64,000 nt of DNA, taken from positions 7,908-71,907 of the forward strand of contig CAZNFT010000004.1 in NCBI GenBank assembly GCA_964572745.1. Direction: 5' to 3'. Both the position numbers and the translations under genes were made by a program. The DNA comes from M50B103 sp041667565. GTDB taxonomy: Bacteria > Fidelibacterota > Fidelibacteria > Fidelibacterales > Fidelibacteraceae. Under the pieces are notes generated by a model. It was not told where the DNA came from. It made no database searches and was given only the letters and a program-made list of their open reading frames with translations. Within the stretch, counting starts at the first letter, position 1. Every line of letters begins with the position of its first letter. Shown piece after piece: positions 62,906-64,000 of the stretch.

Positions 62906-63694
62906 TTACTCGGTTTCAGGAGGCGATTCTACCTTTTGCATTTCGTAGTTGATGGTGACATTGTTCTCGCGCAAACCGGTCCATGTCATCCTGTTTCCAT
63001 CGATGTTGAAATTCCAGCACTCAAAAGCTCGACCTGTGCCAGCGCTCAAATGATCGTAAGAATAATTGCTTACCATCAATTGACCATAGAGAAAATACTG
63101 TCCTTCATTATCGGTCTTTTTAATCCATTTGCTGTTTTCATTCTGGTAGTAATAATTGTAGGTGCTATCAGCAAAGTATTCCCAATAGTGAAACAGGCTG
63201 TCATTTGTGCCAGGGCTTGTGCAACGGCCATACCAAATTCCTGTAAACTCAGTGCTAAAATCAATAGTGACTTTTTCACAGGTATAAGTTTTTTCGTCGG
63301 GTATCATATCTCCATTTATGGCGAATATTGGCACAGTATAGCTAATAGTCGAATTGTCGATTGATTGTATTTCAAATTTCATGTGAAATGTATTTCCCTG
63401 TGCAAATCCATCGATGCAGATCGTATCGCCGATAACACTGTAGGTGTAGTTGCTGTTTTCCTGCCAACTTTTGTTGTTTTCGTCTTCCTGAAGCCCTATT
63501 GCGTACATTTGTATATTGTCCGATCTGAGGTTCATAACAAATGTGTCATCAGTTAAAATTTCCCGGCCATTGACCATGGTATTTACCCATCTGCCTATGA
63601 GCAGTTCAGCATAGTCAGGATCATTATCATTTGTGCAAGCGCTAAATAGTATGGCGATCAAGATAAGGCTAAGTAGCATACTGATTTTTTTCAT
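62906..63694 (-). CDS. Lipoprotein with lipocalin-like beta-barrel repeats, unknown function
   Basis: 262 residues with a lipobox (LIAILFSAC, Cys20). Two similar beta-rich parts follow: LLIGRWVNTMVNGREILTDDTFVMNL and EFTGIWYGRCTSPGTNDSLFHYWEYFADSTYNYYYQ, each starting with the G-x-W motif typical of lipocalin-like domains. No family can be named with confidence. It may bind hydrophobic ligands at the membrane surface. AGAGAGG lies upstream of the ATG. Confidence 0.6.
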   Translation of the reverse strand: MKKISMLLSLILIAILFSACTNDNDPDYAELLIGRWVNTMVNGREILTDDTFVMNLRSDNIQMYAIGLQEDENNKSWQENSNYTYSVIGDTICIDGFAQGNTFHMKFEIQSIDNSTISYTVPIFAINGDMIPDEKTYTCEKVTIDFSTEFTGIWYGRCTSPGTNDSLFHYWEYFADSTYNYYYQNENSKWIKKTDNEGQYFLYGQLMVSNYSYDHLSAGTGRAFECWNFNIDGNRMTWTGLRENNVTINYEMQKVESPPETE

Positions 63695-64000
63695 AATGCC
63701 TCTCTTTCTGGATAGTATTAATTAATTTAAATAAAGCTTTAACGCAATTTAGATCGCTGATGTCAATGAGTAAGCAGATCGAATATCCCGTTTACATTGA
63801 TCAGATTCAGCTATAGGTTTTTCCTACGTTTCAAAGCAATTTTTTGCTTATCTCACCCTCATTAGGATTAAAAATATTACAAGACATAAAATTATAATTC
63901 ACGCCAAGGTTTTTTGCGATTTGCTCAATTTTGAGAGTTAGTTGCCTCAAAAGTTACCCGTTTATTGCTTACTTAGTGTTTGTTATTACAAGCCTTATAT
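63695..64000. other. Right-edge non-coding stretch
   Basis: The last 306 bp hold no supportable gene start on either strand. The promoter of the lipoprotein gene should lie at its left end. No repeat copy or terminator seen. Confidence 0.5.

Overview
The window is a 64 kb, AT-rich chromosomal segment from an anaerobic, Gram-negative-type bacterium. Outer-membrane foldases, lipoproteins, an Omp85-type barrel and large secreted proteins ending in a YPNPFNP-type (FlgD-like, type IX secretion) C-terminal domain point to the FCB superphylum. The strict-anaerobe form of hybrid cluster protein, an archaeal-lipid-like UbiA prenyltransferase and many FCB-style intergenic repeats make a Cloacimonadota-like lineage my best guess; this is inference, since no rRNA or ribosomal-protein operon is present. 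There are no prophages, CRISPR arrays, transposase genes, rRNAs or recognisable tRNAs.

Layout. 0-10 kb: recF (cut by the window edge) and dnaN, a candidate origin patch with DnaA boxes upstream of dnaN, an apparent mfd plus three-foldase operon (mfd, PpiC lipoprotein, SurA-like lipoprotein, surA), two near-perfect ParB-binding (parS) sites around the mfd start, and dapF. 10-11 kb: a gene-free stretch with remnants of a dispersed MITE-like repeat. 11-22 kb: an RRM protein, then a leftward operon nrnA-ispH-pdxS-pdxT-LiaF-like-secreted beta-helix protein-mnmE with mnmG just downstream. 22-26 kb: a nitrosative-stress module (hcp, a DUF2249/carboxymuconolactone-decarboxylase-like fusion, a divergent Crp/Fnr regulator and a palindromic operator). 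26-33 kb: a DUF2851 gene, then rfaE2, a SPOR protein, a PorZ-like beta-propeller protein and birA. 33-38 kb: alaS, then rpmH-rnpA-yidD-yidC. 38-48 kb: alcohol dehydrogenase, a membrane protein, NhaC antiporter plus UbiA prenyltransferase, a two-domain glycosyltransferase, a sugar-kinase-like protein, a RicT/PSP1-family protein and coaE. 48-56 kb: a secreted C10 cysteine peptidase, an Omp85-like barrel protein, a fluoride channel, an isocitrate/isopropylmalate-type dehydrogenase, a long perfect hairpin, 59-bp tandem repeats, and an M32 carboxypeptidase. 56-64 kb: diaminopropionate ammonia-lyase-like enzyme, aldehyde dehydrogenase, SDR, a tandem pair of double-domain solute-binding lipoproteins and a lipocalin-like lipoprotein.

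Together recF/dnaN, parS, mnmE/mnmG and rpmH-rnpA-yidD-yidC are classic origin-proximal genes, so the window probably lies near the chromosome origin although dnaA and parAB are not in it. Most of 1-25.3 kb is transcribed leftward and most of 25.4-55.8 kb rightward. The most interesting non-gene content is a family of about 157-bp repeats with terminal inverted repeats (at least seven copies, full and internally deleted), some carrying a perfect DnaA-box sequence. Also notable are a RicT/PSP1 gene with no AUG/GUG/UUG start upstream of its conserved N-terminus, and a nested duplication of solute-binding domains with no transporter beside it. No wholly new multi-gene system could be demonstrated.
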